A stretch of DNA of 64,000 nt from Martinezella lusitana (lineage in GTDB: Bacteria; Pseudomonadota; Alphaproteobacteria; Rhizobiales; Rhizobiaceae), in NCBI RefSeq assembly GCF_900094565.1, contig NZ_FMAF01000009.1, positions 37,444 through 101,443 on the forward strand, written 5' to 3'. The position numbers and the translations under genes are program-made. Every line of letters starts with the position of its first letter. Positions within the stretch are counted from its first letter, which is position 1. Positions 8,305 through 16,671 of this stretch are shown here, one piece after another. Under the pieces are notes generated by a model, which saw nothing but the letters and a program-made list of their open reading frames with translations, searched no databases and was not told the DNA's origin.

Positions 8305-9771
8305 TTAACGAATCGGCTCGAGCAGATCCATCGGCAGGCCGGGCTTCTGGTGCGAGTCGTATTTGGGATATCCAGGATCGGCCGTATTCGACGAAACAGC
8401 GAACTGATCACGGGCATAAGGCGTCGCCTGATCGACCGGCTTCAGCTTCATCGTCGACAGCAGGCTGCCCGATGCGGCAAGGATCTTGTATTCTGCAAAG
8501 AGTGACGCCACTTCCGCCGTCTTGGCCAAAACCTCGGTGTTGAAGCGGGTGTTCTGGGCATCCAGTAGATCAAGCAGCGAGCGCTGACCGACCTTGAATT
8601 GCTCGCGATAGGACGTGACGAGCTGAGCGTTTGTCTTTTCCTGCCCATCCAGGATATGCGCCAGCTGACCTTGGTTGGTACGCTCGTTCCAAGCGGAGCG
8701 GACGGACTCGTCGACCTCGCGGTAGGTCTGGCTCAGCGCAAAACGCTGTTCGGAGGCGCGACGAACCAGCTCCTGTTGATGGGCCGTATCTATGCCACCA
8801 TGATACAGGTTCCATTTGGCCACGACCCCCACCTGGACGTCGCTTGTGTTACCTTTGTTGCCGTCGACATCGTCACCAATACGGGCGCTGCCGACAAGGT
8901 CCAGCCGCGGCAGGAATGCGGACTTGGAACCGCGCACGTCGGCATCCGCAGCATTGACATCAGCTTTGGCCGATGAGATCTGTGGATTGTTCTTTTGAGC
9001 GATGAAGACCGCGTCATCCAACGTCTTGGGCAGGTATCGCGCGACGGAAGCCGGGCGATCCGCATTGCTGATCGACTCGCCGACAACCTGGAGAAAACGG
9101 ATCTTCGTCGCGTCGAGCTCCTTCTTTGCTTCCTGAAGGCGAGCATCAGCTGCCTGCAGGCGTTCACGGCCCTGAAGACGATCGGCGTCGGTGAGGGCCC
9201 CGCCCTTGATGCTATCCTCGATATTGCCGACCATCTGTTTGTGGAAGGCGACGTTCTTTGCAGCAGCCGCGACGATCTCCGTCTGCAGCAGATATTCAAG
9301 ATAATCCTGAGTTACTTCCAGCGCCAAAGCTTCCGACCGCTGTTGGACGCGGAAGGATGCACCGTCGACACGGGCCGCCTGCTTGTCCTTCTGCGCCTTG
9401 CGGTCGCCGCCGTCAAATAAAGTCTGCGTAATAGTCAAGCTTACGTCAGCAGGATTCAGGTACTCATTGGTGCGCGACAAAGCTCCTGATGTGACATCCG
9501 ACAGTCTCCTCCGACCATAACCGGACTCGAGATCGACAGACGGCAAGTAAAGCCCCCTCGCCTGACGTAATTGAAACTCGGTTGCTTCCCGATTCTGCGC
9601 CGCTTGCATGATTTGCGGATTGGTTTTCATTGTCTTTTCAATTGCCTGCTGCAATGTCATAGCGCCAGCAGAACCACTTGATAAAGAAGTCACGGCCATC
9701 GAAATCCCGATTGCCGCCATCAATCGCATCTTATAAGCCAAAACCACGCCCTTCCCCAAATTATACTTCAA
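8305..9771 (-). CDS. TolC-family outer-membrane channel (LapE-like)
   Basis: The protein is 488 residues with a probable signal peptide ending near SSGSAGA at about residue 37 when read from ATG 9771; a start at the second Met (MRLMAAIGIS) would give a more ordinary leader. Two outer-membrane-efflux repeats are visible, with helices rich in QL/A heptads and the motif TLFDGGDRKAQ in the first half and WNLYHGGIDTA in the second, as in TolC proteins for type I secretion. It is the first gene of the minus-strand operon, 29 bases upstream of the exporter gene. In LapA-type systems this channel also holds the adhesin's N-terminal plug. Confidence 0.92.
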   Translation of the reverse strand: MKYNLGKGVVLAYKMRLMAAIGISMAVTSLSSGSAGAMTLQQAIEKTMKTNPQIMQAAQNREATEFQLRQARGLYLPSVDLESGYGRRRLSDVTSGALSRTNEYLNPADVSLTITQTLFDGGDRKAQKDKQAARVDGASFRVQQRSEALALEVTQDYLEYLLQTEIVAAAAKNVAFHKQMVGNIEDSIKGGALTDADRLQGRERLQAADARLQEAKKELDATKIRFLQVVGESISNADRPASVARYLPKTLDDAVFIAQKNNPQISSAKADVNAADADVRGSKSAFLPRLDLVGSARIGDDVDGNKGNTSDVQVGVVAKWNLYHGGIDTAHQQELVRRASEQRFALSQTYREVDESVRSAWNERTNQGQLAHILDGQEKTNAQLVTSYREQFKVGQRSLLDLLDAQNTRFNTEVLAKTAEVASLFAEYKILAASGSLLSTMKLKPVDQATPYARDQFAVSSNTADPGYPKYDSHQKPGLPMDLLEPIR

Positions 9772-10699
9772 AGATACATTTTATAAATCTTATTCACCTA
9801 CAAGCGTAGACGACATCACATCTACTTGTAAAATAGATTTCGATGCAATCTCCTGAAACAGTTAATGTCGGGGAGTGCAAGCCTTTATGGCATCAATCTA
9901 TTGACTATTTTTGGTTATTAACACTGTTAGCGCAATGTGTCGCATGATCGCAACAATACTAATATTCAGCCATACAGAGAATGTACATGGTTTTTAGCTA
10001 GCGATACGCGCGAAAAATCAATTTAAAACGATCTTAAGACTGGAAATATTAGAAACCGCTCATCGGCGCGCAAATGCGCCCAGGAGTTGGGATGTTCTGA
10101 CGACTGTTACTTCGGGTCTCTCGCATGACTCGCTGCCTCGCACGGTTCTGCAACCAGAGCGCAACCGCAGACCGTCTGCAGAGGGCCGAGGCGGGTCGAT
10201 AAAGGGTAAATGGCAGCGCCGATAAATTCTTCTTGAGCTAATTTAGGCTTGAGCGAAGAATCGCCATGGCTTTTTCAAAGCTGCAAATTCATCGTCCGTG
10301 TACCGGCTCTGAAAAATGACCCCGTCGAGGTGCCCCGCAACAATTTGAAATCATTAGGAAAAATGGAACGTCCATGGCGCGATGGGCGACGCCGATATGA
10401 CCGCTAAATTCCGAAAGAACAGAATATTTTTCAATGGCTAAAATGCGGTGTCCACGGGGTCACCCTTGGATGCTTTTTCACGGCCATGGCCATCGTCGTT
10501 GAAGATACGGTCGAACTCGCCTTCAATATGCTGGAAGATTTTTAGCTGTGGTCTGGTCCTTGCTGACATGCCGCCCCAAATACGCGTCGTAAGTAGTCAC
10601 GTAGCCACAGCAAACCGGCAAATAAATAGTTACGCCGAGATGGTTGGGCGTGCGCTTCGATAAACGAGCGACGTAATTTCCGACATGGGAGGAAATGAT
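9772..10699. other. Long intergenic region, no supported gene
   Basis: This stretch of 928 bases should carry the promoter of the type I secretion operon (reading left). Positions 9772-10060 are clearly AT-rich. The rest shows only short frames with no recognisable domain. A frame at about 10450-10545 reads like a protein scrap (FFTAMAIVVEDTVELAFNML) but has no start or match that I know. Confidence 0.4.
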
Positions 10700-11320
10700 T
10701 TGAACGAAACACTACAACTGTGGGAGTGGCGCGAGAAGATCGCAAATCTCTATTACGAGGTCCGTTCCAACCCAGACGCGGCTGCTGCCTGGCGGCTTTG
10801 GTGTGACACCCGTTCGACCATGTTTCGCGACCATCCTCAGTCGCCAATTGAATCGGCGGACCGCAAGACGTTTGAGGGACCCACTACATTTCCTTATGAT
10901 CCCTCGTTGCGCCTGATGGTTCAGCTCGTTCCGGTGACGTCGGAACGGATAACCGTCGCAACAGGAGACGACGGTGACCTCTCGATGTATACGTTCGCCC
11001 GGACGAGCGGACTGGGGGCCAGATTGGGCGGAGAATTGACGCTCTACTGGATTGAGGGGTACGGCGGTGGCGTATTCCTGCCGTTTGTCGACGCGACCTC
11101 CGGGACCGAGACCTATGGCGGTGGCCGATATCTCCTTGACACCATCAAGGGAGCGGATCTCGGAGTTGTCAGTCCAGGCGGCACACTAGTGCTCGATTTC
11201 AACTTTTGCTATTTTCCTTCGTGTGCCTATTCGTCCCGCTATGTCTGCCCATTGGCGCCATCAGGCAATCGACTGAAAGGCGCAGTCAGAGCCGGGGAAC
11301 GGCTTCCTATCTCGACATGA
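10700..11320 (+). CDS. DUF1684 domain protein
   Basis: I place the start at TTG 10700 because GGAGGA sits six bases upstream; ATG 10685 has no ribosome-binding site and would add five residues. The protein is then 206 residues. The C-terminal half has the DUF1684 hallmarks: the glycine-rich GGGVFLPFVDATSG, TYGGGRYLLDTIKG, LVLDFNFCYFPSCAYS and VCPLAPSGNRL. The family is widespread and cytoplasmic, of unknown biochemical role. There is no signal peptide. It stands alone, upstream of an insertion element. Confidence 0.8.
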   Translation: MNETLQLWEWREKIANLYYEVRSNPDAAAAWRLWCDTRSTMFRDHPQSPIESADRKTFEGPTTFPYDPSLRLMVQLVPVTSERITVATGDDGDLSMYTFARTSGLGARLGGELTLYWIEGYGGGVFLPFVDATSGTETYGGGRYLLDTIKGADLGVVSPGGTLVLDFNFCYFPSCAYSSRYVCPLAPSGNRLKGAVRAGERLPIST

Positions 11321-11533
11321 TAGGTGTCAGGGCCGGGAGCCTGAATGTTCGTATTCGGCCATTCCGAGGTCGCGAAGGAAGCCGGTGATTTTGGTAAGGG
11401 ACGAAATCCACACCCCCGAACGGACGCGATTGATTTTCCCCTGGTGCTCGGCAAGCGCCAGGTCAATGTTCTTCCAACATGCATGGAGGAAACAATCCGC
11501 GCATGTCCAGACCGACTGACCTTGCCCCCATAT

Positions 11534-11547
11534 GTGGAACGGCCCGC
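11534..11547. repeat. IS1111-type subterminal inverted repeat, left copy
   Basis: GTGGAACGGCCCGC reads here on the plus strand. Its exact reverse complement is at 12912-12925, on the other side of the transposase gene. Confidence 0.8.
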
Positions 11548-11804
11548 ATGGCAAGAGCTTTTTCAGTCGATTTCATACATTGGAACGGTGCGGTCATATG
11601 TCCGGCCTTTGCGCGCGGCACATGGCCGCTGGCCTTGATGAGATCCGCGAACGAGGAGCTGAATCAAGTTTACGCGCTTGAGCGCATTGGGGGCAGTAGC
11701 TTCACTCGTTTCGGGATTTCGTCCCATGGTTCATCGCCTGTTATTGCACCTTGCCCTCTGCCAGCCCTGCGCCGGTCAGATCATTTTGGCGGTCACTGCG
11801 TCCA
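11548..11804 (-). ncRNA. Candidate guide (seek/bridge) RNA region of the IS
   Basis: IS1111-type elements are known to produce a structured noncoding RNA from the segment 3' of the recombinase gene; the RNA specifies donor and target sites. This 257-base segment lies exactly there and contains no supported gene. I did not fold it, and the precise ends of any RNA are unknown. The call rests on position in the element. Confidence 0.35.
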
Positions 11805-12848
11805 TCAGACAGCGGCCGCGGTAATCGCCAGTGGAGCGGCACGCCGATAAGTCCCGCCCTGGTTCAGAAGCGCCCAGATAATCCGAGCCGTCTTGTTGGC
11901 CTGCGCGACCGCTGCAACCTTGAAGGGCCTCCTGGCGAGAATCGCCTTCAACCACGGCCGCGTCCGAGCGTCGTTTCGGGCAACCCTCAAGACGGCGGTT
12001 GCCCCGACGACGAGGAGAGCGCGGAGGTCCGGATTTCCCATCTTCGATATTCGGCCCAGTCGCTCCTTGCCTCCGCTTGAATGAGACCGCGGTGTCAATC
12101 CGAGCCAGGCGGCAAAGTGGCGAGCTGACTTGAATCCGCCGGGATCCGGCACAAGCGCCTTGATGGTCGCCGCGGTAATAGCGCCCACGCCAGGAATCGT
12201 GGTCAACCGGCGCATGTCCTCGTCGCGTTTGGCCTCCATGACAATTGCGCGCTCGAGCCTATCGATCTGGTCGGCCGAAGCTTCGATCACATCGGCAATA
12301 GCCATCAGAGCGAAGCGTGCTGCTGCGGGTAGGCGAGCATCGGTCTCATCCCGCACGATCGAAACCAGCGCCTCAACCTTTGCCAGGCCGGCGGTGGCGA
12401 TGATGCCTAATTCGGCCAGATGCGCGCGCAGGGCGTTGACCGCCTGCGTTCGCTGCCGCACCAGAAGAGCGCGGGTCTTCAGCACCATTGCGGCAGCCTG
12501 CTGCTCGGCCGTCTTGATCGGGACGAAGCGCATGGTCTTTCGGATTACCGCTTCGCTGATGGCCTCCGCGTCCGCCGCATCCGTTTTACCTCGCTTGACG
12601 AAGGGTTTCACATAAGCTGGCGGAATCAGTCTGACGTCATGGCCGAGAGCCGTTATCGCGCGCGCCCAATAGTGGGCGCTACCGCATGCTTCCATACCCA
12701 CCAGGCATGGTGGCAGCTTTTCGAAGAAGCGCATAACTTCGCTGCGCCGCAGCTTCCGGTTGAATACGGGCGAGCCATCCGCATCCGCGCCGTGAACCTG
12801 GAAAACGTGCTTGGCCAGATCCAATCCAATGGTGATAACCTGTTTCAC
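11805..12848 (-). CDS. IS110-family (IS1111-type) transposase
   Basis: The start is placed at GTG 12848, which follows GGAGGG by six bases; the longer reading has no such site. The protein is 347 residues. The N-terminus has the DEDD RuvC-like domain (TIGLDLAKHVFQVHGAD with the first Asp, later VGMEACGSAHYWARAI and the KTDAADAEAI motif). The C-terminal Transposase_20 domain shows TTIPGVGAITAATIKAL, FAAWLGLTPRSHSSGGKERLG and ISKMGNPDLRALLVVGA, including the serine region used in catalysis. No frameshift or internal stop is seen. Confidence 0.95.
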   Translation of the reverse strand: MKQVITIGLDLAKHVFQVHGADADGSPVFNRKLRRSEVMRFFEKLPPCLVGMEACGSAHYWARAITALGHDVRLIPPAYVKPFVKRGKTDAADAEAISEAVIRKTMRFVPIKTAEQQAAAMVLKTRALLVRQRTQAVNALRAHLAELGIIATAGLAKVEALVSIVRDETDARLPAAARFALMAIADVIEASADQIDRLERAIVMEAKRDEDMRRLTTIPGVGAITAATIKALVPDPGGFKSARHFAAWLGLTPRSHSSGGKERLGRISKMGNPDLRALLVVGATAVLRVARNDARTRPWLKAILARRPFKVAAVAQANKTARIIWALLNQGGTYRRAAPLAITAAAV

Positions 12849-12911
12849 GGAACGGTCCCTCCTTTGTGGCGTTCGAACAACGACCACGTTCTAGCACGTT
12901 GATGCTGTGGA

Positions 12912-12925
12912 GCGGGCCGTTCCAC
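12912..12925. repeat. IS1111-type subterminal inverted repeat, right copy
   Basis: GCGGGCCGTTCCAC is the exact reverse complement of 11534-11547. It lies about 64 bases upstream of the transposase start. Confidence 0.8.
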
Positions 12926-13178
12926 CACATCAAGTTTTATCCATTTTTGAGTTCGCTCCAGCGGTTTTGGGTTGCTGTATTCAGAGCGGTAGCGGCGGGT
13001 TGCGGTGCGGAGCCATTCCGGCTGCGCAGCACCGCATCGCGTCGCGCATCATCGATCAGGTTCCGAAGCAATAGCCGTTCCTGGTTGCCTGCGGCATTTG
13101 CGAGCAACCATCTTCGGCCCCACACCTCTCACGCGGATAGCTGCCTAGCGTGACTTGAAACGGCTCACCTGGCGACTT

Positions 13179-13541
13179 ATGTATAATACAAGGCCGCGAC
13201 GTCGCGCCACAGGCGGTGATATCATTGGCGAAAGCCGGCATCAGTCGCTGTCAATCATTCCCGATTTACGACCTTTGAGGAGCAAGCCTTATCGAGGCTT
13301 GAACTGTTACTTGAATTCACCACGCTATAATTCCCGCGGCCCAGGACATAAGCCGGCCCGCGCGCTTGCCGCTCCCGCAGCGCACACGATCTCCGGGGAT
13401 CTCAAACGACGATATGAGCAATATATGCTCCTGGCGCGCGAAAGCGCCCAGGCCGGCGACCGGATCGAGGCCGAGAACCTCTACCAGCACGCCGAACATT
13501 ACTACCGCATGGCTGCCGCGCAGAAGGCAGGTCGCGGATAA
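13179..13541 (+). CDS. Small DUF4167-like protein
   Basis: The protein is about 120 residues from ATG 13179, but the true start is unclear because no good ribosome-binding site is seen; TTG 13311 is another choice. The only conserved part is the C-terminal half, RRYEQYMLLARESAQAGDRI followed by EAENLYQHAEHYYRM, which matches the helix of DUF4167 proteins common in Rhizobiales. The region before it (SPRYNSRGPGHK) is basic and may bind nucleic acid. The stop shares one base with the start of the desaturase gene (TAATG), so the two are probably translated together. The N-terminal 40 residues look poorly conserved and may be untranslated. Confidence 0.6.
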   Translation: MYNTRPRRRATGGDIIGESRHQSLSIIPDLRPLRSKPYRGLNCYLNSPRYNSRGPGHKPARALAAPAAHTISGDLKRRYEQYMLLARESAQAGDRIEAENLYQHAEHYYRMAAAQKAGRG

Positions 13542-14578
13542 TGAGCACACCGTTATTACCCCAGTCTGCCGACGGTTCGGACGAAAAAGCCTGGCTGAAA
13601 ATCCTCGCGAAATACCGCACGCCGCATACAGGCCGCAGCACCTTCGAACTGCTGATAACTGCCGTTCCCTTCGTCGTCTTCTGGATGCTGACCTGGTTGG
13701 CAGTGCATTATGACTTCTGGTGGGGCCTGATCCTGATTGTTCCTGCCGCAGCATTTTTGCTGCGCCTGTTCATGATCCAGCACGATTGTGGCCACGGCTC
13801 CTTCTTCGCGCGCCGTCGCTTCGACGATTGGACGGGGCGTGTTCTTGGCGTCCTCACTCTCACCCCTTACGATTACTGGCGCAAGGCACATGCAGCGCAT
13901 CATGCCTCCGCCGGAAATCTCGACGAGCGCGGCGTCGGCGACATAACCACGCTCACCGTGGGCGAATACAACGCACGCTCCCGATGGGGGCGGATTCGAT
14001 ATCGTCTCTATCGACATCCCTTGGTGATGTTCGGCATTGGACCCGCCTGGCTCTTCCTGTTCCAACAACGCCTGCCAGTCGGTATGATGCGCGACGGTGT
14101 CCTCCCCTGGATGTCGACCATGGCCACCAACGTCGCGGTGGCGGCGATCGCAGCCCTGATGATCTGGGCAATCGGCCTCGGGTCTTTTCTCCTCATCCAC
14201 CTGCCGATCGTTCTGTTGGCTGCGGCTGTCGGGGTCTGGCTCTTCTACGTGCAACATCAGTTCGAGGAGACGCACTGGTCGAAAGAACCGGAATGGCAGT
14301 TTCCGAAAGCTGCCTTGCATGGCGCCTCCCACTATGATCTCCCGCTCATCCTGCGGTGGTTAACCGGCAATATCGGCATTCACCATGTGCACCATCTCTC
14401 CAGCCGGATCCCCTATTATCGGCTGCCGGAAGTGTTGCGAAACCATCCGGAACTCGGCGACATCGGCAGGATCACGCTGTGGCAAAGCCTGCGCTGCGTG
14501 AAGCTGGTTCTATGGGACGACCGCAGTCGAAGGTTGGTTTCGTTTCGCGAGGCTGCCAGGATCACAGGCGCGGGTTAG
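13541..14578 (+). CDS. Fatty-acid desaturase
   Basis: The protein is 345 residues with the three histidine boxes of membrane di-iron desaturases: HDCGH at 81-85, HAAHH at 117-121 and HHVHH at 281-285. Hydrophobic segments lie at about 45-75 and 165-225. The third box context (GNIGIHHVHHLSSRIPYYRL) resembles acyl-lipid omega-6-type desaturases, so membrane fatty-acid unsaturation is the likely role. The start codon overlaps the stop of the small DUF4167-like gene. Substrate and regiospecificity cannot be read from the sequence. Confidence 0.9.
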   Translation: MSTPLLPQSADGSDEKAWLKILAKYRTPHTGRSTFELLITAVPFVVFWMLTWLAVHYDFWWGLILIVPAAAFLLRLFMIQHDCGHGSFFARRRFDDWTGRVLGVLTLTPYDYWRKAHAAHHASAGNLDERGVGDITTLTVGEYNARSRWGRIRYRLYRHPLVMFGIGPAWLFLFQQRLPVGMMRDGVLPWMSTMATNVAVAAIAALMIWAIGLGSFLLIHLPIVLLAAAVGVWLFYVQHQFEETHWSKEPEWQFPKAALHGASHYDLPLILRWLTGNIGIHHVHHLSSRIPYYRLPEVLRNHPELGDIGRITLWQSLRCVKLVLWDDRSRRLVSFREAARITGAG

Positions 14579-15381
14579 CGACCTGCTTTCAAGATCAATG
14601 GACATTGGTGAACGACCTGGTTCGCTGAAAACGCGAAAAGGTTATGGAAATCAGCTTCACCAACGGATGGCGCACAGTGTTCCCTGATGGCGGTCGCAAC
14701 CAGTCGTCGGGCCTCATGCGGTGGGTCGATGAACGGTTATGCAGGTCACAGGGCATCGATGGGCGATCTTTGTCGACACGCTGCCAAGGATGAGTTGCGA
14801 AAGGCTGGAGAGACCTCTTGCGCCGCAAACGACCACGTCAGGGGTCTCATCCTCAACTTCCTGTTGGTCGGGAGCCTCGCTACCCTACCCTCGGCTTGAT
14901 TCGAAAAATCCGCCTTCGCGCCAGACAACGGCTCAACAACAAAGCGGAGGTACAGAAGGCAGCTCATTCCTGACTGCTACTTGTTTTCAAGCGGACCTCG
15001 TCGTAGCGAAAAGGTGCCATCCCAGCCCGGCTAACGCCAAGCCGACCACTCCAGCCCGCACCTGTTAATATAGTGCACTCGCACGCGGATTAGATTGATC
15101 TCCGTCAATGCTGGTTTTCGGCAAATAAAAAATATCTATTTCAGTTTGTGATTGTTTTGTTCGTAGCAAGACATCTTAACGCGGTCGCTGCGGGGATCGT
15201 CAAACGCCGGGATTAACGAGCTACGCTTCAGAGCAAAATATAGTCGAACACAGGCTCAACGCCCTATCCCATAGCCGGGGCCTCGAGAGGTGCTCAAGGC
15301 TTTCAGGCTGACTTCCAATCGATAGTCATGTTCTCATGCCCGCTTGGGATTTCGGGGATCCAGAAAACGAGACGGAGAATC
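14579..15381. other. Intergenic region with a FixK-like box, no supported gene
   Basis: About 800 bases with only short, unconvincing frames. The segment 15060-15170 turns AT-rich and contains a FixK/FNR-type palindrome at 15095-15108, so a promoter for the downstream histidine kinase probably lies here. Confidence 0.45.
15095..15108. promoter_or_regulatory. FixK/FNR-type box
   Basis: TTGATCTCCGTCAA fits the TTGA-N6-TCAA pattern bound by FixK/FnrL regulators in rhizobia. It lies about 270 bases upstream of the HWE kinase start and just before an AT-rich run. Oxygen control of the kinase is a guess from this match. Confidence 0.4.
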
Positions 15382-16467
15382 ATGGGCGAAAAAGACACCC
15401 TTGGAGCTACGGAACCGCAAGCTAATCCAGATGTCACGGAGAGCAGCCTGGCGACTACCGGGTCCGGCAGGGAAGCCGCTCAGTATTCGGAGCCGACCAC
15501 ACTCGTGGCAAGAGCTATATTCGAGCATGCTCCAGCGGCAATGCTCATGGTCGATCAGGCCGGGAAGATACGCCACGTCAACAGCGCTGCTGAACAATTG
15601 TTCGGTTACACGAAAGAGACGTTGGTTGACGAGCCGATCGAGATACTGGTGCCAAGGGATATCAGACAGCGCCACGAACGGCTCAGAATGGATTTCATGT
15701 CACATGCCAGGTCGCGCCCAATGGCAGAAGGGCGAAGGCTGACCGCGCGAAAGCGCGATGGCACCGACGTATTGGTCGACATTGCGCTAAGTCCGATTTC
15801 GCTGGAAACATCTGAAACCGCCGTCCTCGTTTCGATCTTAGAAAATCCCGCTCGTGAACGGGCGGAGGTTGCCGAGCTTTTCGTCAACGAACTGACGCAT
15901 CGCGCCAGGAACATGTTCGCGATTATCGGGGCCATTTCTCGCCAGATTGCCAAAAACACTGCTTCTGTTGCCGATTTCCAGGCATCTTTGGAGCAACGTC
16001 TTCGTTGCCTGTCTATATCATATCAGGTTTTCGAGAAGGAGAAGTGGAAGGCGGCCCTGATAAACGACCTCGTTCGATCTCAAATTTCATTCGTGGTAAG
16101 ACAGGATACGCCTCAAATAGAGATTGCCGGCCCGGATGTCCGGCTGCAACCGGCGCCGGCTGAATATCTCGCATTGGCAATCCATGAACTTGCGACAAAT
16201 GCGGTCAAACATGGAGCGCTTACTGTGCCGACCGGGAAGGTCTATATCCATTGGTCAGTGGACGAGGCGGCAAAGCTTTTTCAGTTCCATTGGGCCGAGC
16301 GCAACGGGCCGCCGGTCGCTCCGTCGGAGCGGCAGGGCTTCGGCTCCGTCATTCTCAAATCGATCGTTCCCGCAGCTTGCGGTGGGACTGCGGATCTCGC
16401 CTTCACTCCGATCGGCATGTCCTGGAACCTGAATGCCCCATCTTCTATTCTCTCTCACCCCGAATAA
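15382..16467 (+). CDS. PAS-containing HWE-family sensor histidine kinase
   Basis: I choose ATG 15382 because GGAG lies just upstream; ATG 15328 would add 18 residues. The protein is 361 residues and has no membrane span, so it should be cytoplasmic. A PAS domain covers about 50-165 (IFEHAPAAMLMVDQAGKI, QLFGYTKETLVDEPI). The kinase part has the phospho-acceptor box NELTHRARNMFAII, the N-box HELATNAVKHGAL and HWAERNGPPV, matching the His and Trp-x-Glu features that name HWE kinases, which are abundant in Rhizobiales. No response regulator is adjacent, so it is an orphan kinase. A stress or redox input is possible through the PAS domain; no cofactor-binding residue was identified. Confidence 0.88.
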   Translation: MGEKDTLGATEPQANPDVTESSLATTGSGREAAQYSEPTTLVARAIFEHAPAAMLMVDQAGKIRHVNSAAEQLFGYTKETLVDEPIEILVPRDIRQRHERLRMDFMSHARSRPMAEGRRLTARKRDGTDVLVDIALSPISLETSETAVLVSILENPARERAEVAELFVNELTHRARNMFAIIGAISRQIAKNTASVADFQASLEQRLRCLSISYQVFEKEKWKAALINDLVRSQISFVVRQDTPQIEIAGPDVRLQPAPAEYLALAIHELATNAVKHGALTVPTGKVYIHWSVDEAAKLFQFHWAERNGPPVAPSERQGFGSVILKSIVPAACGGTADLAFTPIGMSWNLNAPSSILSHPE

Positions 16468-16671
16468 AGCACTTAAGTTGAGCTGGCCTCTGCATTCGGT
16501 TATTTATGCGATCAGGCATGGCGCTATTTCTTTCGATCGCGCAGCTCGGGCTCCACTGGATAACATATGCAGCACCCGGAACGCCCACTCACTGAACGCG
16601 AAGTTGCGTTGCTGCACACCGCCGTCGAACGTCTTCGATGATAGACGCTTTTAATGATTTGTTCCTGGGCT

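Larger units (their letters stand above)
11527..12928 (-). mobile_element. IS110-family insertion sequence, IS1111-type
   Basis: The element holds one transposase gene on the minus strand, flanked by a 14-bp perfect inverted repeat (GTGGAACGGCCCGC at 11534-11547 and its complement at 12912-12925). Subterminal repeats of this kind are a mark of the IS1111 subgroup; ordinary IS110 members lack them. The outer limits given are estimates, because in this subgroup the repeats lie a few bases inside the true ends. About 257 noncoding bases lie beyond the transposase stop and only about 63 before its start. The transposase frame is intact, so the element may still be mobile. Confidence 0.75.

Noticed and set aside
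11345..11638. Short frames between the DUF1684 gene and the insertion element
   Set aside because: They cross the inverted repeat of the element and show no family features.
13556..14332. Minus-strand frame opposite the desaturase gene
   Set aside because: The three histidine boxes on the plus strand settle the coding strand.
14640..15070. Possible small genes upstream of the HWE kinase
   Set aside because: Several short frames overlap each other, none has a ribosome-binding site or recognisable domain.
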